From positions 310,001 through 374,000 of the forward strand of contig NZ_AP019823.1 in assembly GCF_007990525.1 (NCBI RefSeq): a stretch of 64,000 nucleotides of DNA, written 5' to 3'. The notes under the pieces are model-generated. The model worked only from the letters and a program-made list of their open reading frames with translations. It ran no database searches and was not told the origin of the DNA. The position numbers and the translations under genes are program-made. Shown piece by piece: positions 63,060-64,000 of the stretch. This DNA comes from Leptotrichia hofstadii. GTDB lineage: Bacteria > Fusobacteriota > Fusobacteriia > Fusobacteriales > Leptotrichiaceae. Position 1 is the stretch's first letter. The number at the start of each line of letters is the position of its first letter.

Positions 63060-64000
63060 ATGAAAAAGATATTATTGGTTTTGACGATGATGTTATTTGT
63101 ATTCAGTTGTGGAACACCGCAAGCACAGAAAGATTTAGAAAGTGTATTAAAGGCACTTCAAACTGGAGATGCAAAAAAAATAAAGGAGTTGAATCCTAAT
63201 TCGGAAATGTCGGCAAACGATGAAACTGTAAAAATTTTCTTAAGCGGATACAAAAAAATGAGTTACAAAATCAAGAAAACAAAAGTGGAAGGAGACAAAG
63301 CAATTGTAAATCTTGATATAAAAGCTCCTGATCTGAGTTCTTATTTTCCAGAATTTATGCAACAAGGAATGGCATTAGCTTTTTCAAATTTTGGAAAAAG
63401 TGAAGAAGAAATGAAAAAACTTGGAGAAGAATTTACAACAAAATATTTTGAGGAAAAATTAAAGTCAAAAGATTTGAAGTTTAATGAGAAAAATATGGAT
63501 GTTGTGTTGAAAAAGAATGGTAAAAATTGGCAAGTTTATGGACAAGACGAAAAAAATAAAGAATTTTTTGAAGTGCTTACTTTTGGTTTTTCAAAATTAG
63601 CAGAAAATACAAATGGAGCTTCCGAACAAAAGCAACCTACCAAGTATTTTAAAAAAGGTGAAAGAGGCGTAATTGAAAATACGGCACAAACTGTAACAGA
63701 TGTTAAAGTTGTAGAAAAAGGAGAGTATTCACAACCTAAAGAAGGGAATGAATACATAGTTATAAAACTTACTAAAGAAAATGTTTCAAAAAATATAGTG
63801 CCAGGTGCAATATCAGAACATTACCAAATTGAAACTAAGGATAAAAAACTAATTAAACCAGACGTAAGTGTTGTTGAATTTGGAGAATTTAATTTTGATG
63901 ATATACCAGTTGGAAACAAAATTGACCAGACAATTGTCTTTGAAGTTCCAAAAGGGCAAGCAGGAACTTTTAACATAATAGAAAACGGACATAAACTGGC
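63060..64000 (+). CDS. Lipoprotein with DUF4878/DUF4352-like domains, cut by window end
   Basis: The frame is open from ATG 63060 to the last base, giving at least 313 residues and no stop. The lipobox is VFSC (cysteine about residue 17). Residues about 20-165 resemble small NTF2-like lipoprotein domains (LKALQTGDAKKIKEL start); residues about 195 onward resemble the immunoglobulin-like DUF4352 fold (ENTAQTVTDVKVV, then EYIVIKLT). Family names are tentative. GAGGAA precedes the ATG. It probably belongs to the chromosome, not to the integrated element. Confidence 0.75.
   Translation, partial: MKKILLVLTMMLFVFSCGTPQAQKDLESVLKALQTGDAKKIKELNPNSEMSANDETVKIFLSGYKKMSYKIKKTKVEGDKAIVNLDIKAPDLSSYFPEFMQQGMALAFSNFGKSEEEMKKLGEEFTTKYFEEKLKSKDLKFNEKNMDVVLKKNGKNWQVYGQDEKNKEFFEVLTFGFSKLAENTNGASEQKQPTKYFKKGERGVIENTAQTVTDVKVVEKGEYSQPKEGNEYIVIKLTKENVSKNIVPGAISEHYQIETKDKKLIKPDVSVVEFGEFNFDDIPVGNKIDQTIVFEVPKGQAGTFNIIENGHKL

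Overview
The window is a stretch of a very AT-rich anaerobe chromosome that I assign to Fusobacteriota, most likely Leptotrichia. The reasons are two tandem FadA-like helical adhesin genes, an OmpA-like and a FomA-like outer-membrane barrel, many small secreted or lipoprotein genes, strong AGGAGG-type ribosome sites, split glyQ/glyS glycyl-tRNA synthetase and fermentative metabolism. This rests on recalled family features; no search was run.

Layout. 0-5.3 kb: secreted proteins, enolase, two FadA-like adhesins, a DMT exporter. 5.4-12.6 kb: PhzF, an NlpC/P60 hydrolase next to an MliC-type lysozyme inhibitor, trxB and trxA, an ArsR-rhodanese fusion diverging from trxA, and a periplasmic 5'-nucleotidase. 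13-21 kb: a glucose-type PTS EIICBA, a DeoR regulator, a glycyl radical enzyme with its activase, and a fructose-6-phosphate aldolase. 21-27.9 kb: tuf, an outer-membrane barrel, tRNA-Leu, yqeK, rnr, smpB. 28-33 kb: an OatA-like acyltransferase, a free-standing SGNH protein and three related secreted proteins. 33-54.9 kb: housekeeping genes (tex, lctP, ileS, lspA, glyQ, glyS, ompA, ptsH, rpsA, ilvE, miaB, rho) with an ATPase-nuclease pair lodged between glyQ and glyS. 55.1-55.6 kb: five tRNA genes. 55.6-about 63 kb: a small integrated phage-like element. From 63.06 kb: a lipoprotein gene cut by the window end.

How the genes work together. The strongest system-level reading is the 13-21 kb locus. 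The glycyl radical enzyme is not a true pyruvate formate-lyase; it resembles E. coli YbiW, reported to open 1,5-anhydroglucitol-6-phosphate to 1-deoxyfructose-6-phosphate. The nearby 'transaldolase' carries the residues of a fructose-6-phosphate aldolase, the enzyme type that cleaves that product. With the PTS and the DeoR regulator this gives import, ring opening and aldol cleavage in one place. The PTS, activase/GRE and aldolase promoters share GAAAC boxes spaced exactly 10 bp, so they look like one regulon. A strong promoter and an intrinsic terminator about 65 nt apart between the activase and aldolase genes suggest a small RNA.

The integrated element holds a large serine integrase, an early leftward operon (SSB, Gp157, a frameshifted ERF protein and a string of tiny overlapping genes), a CI-like repressor with an ImmA-type protease, and a three-gene cassette of GHKL ATPase, STAS-like (DUF4325-type) protein and PIN nuclease. 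I cannot match that cassette to a named system; with the ATPase-PD-(D/E)xK pair in the gly operon it is the main defence candidate. No CRISPR array was seen.
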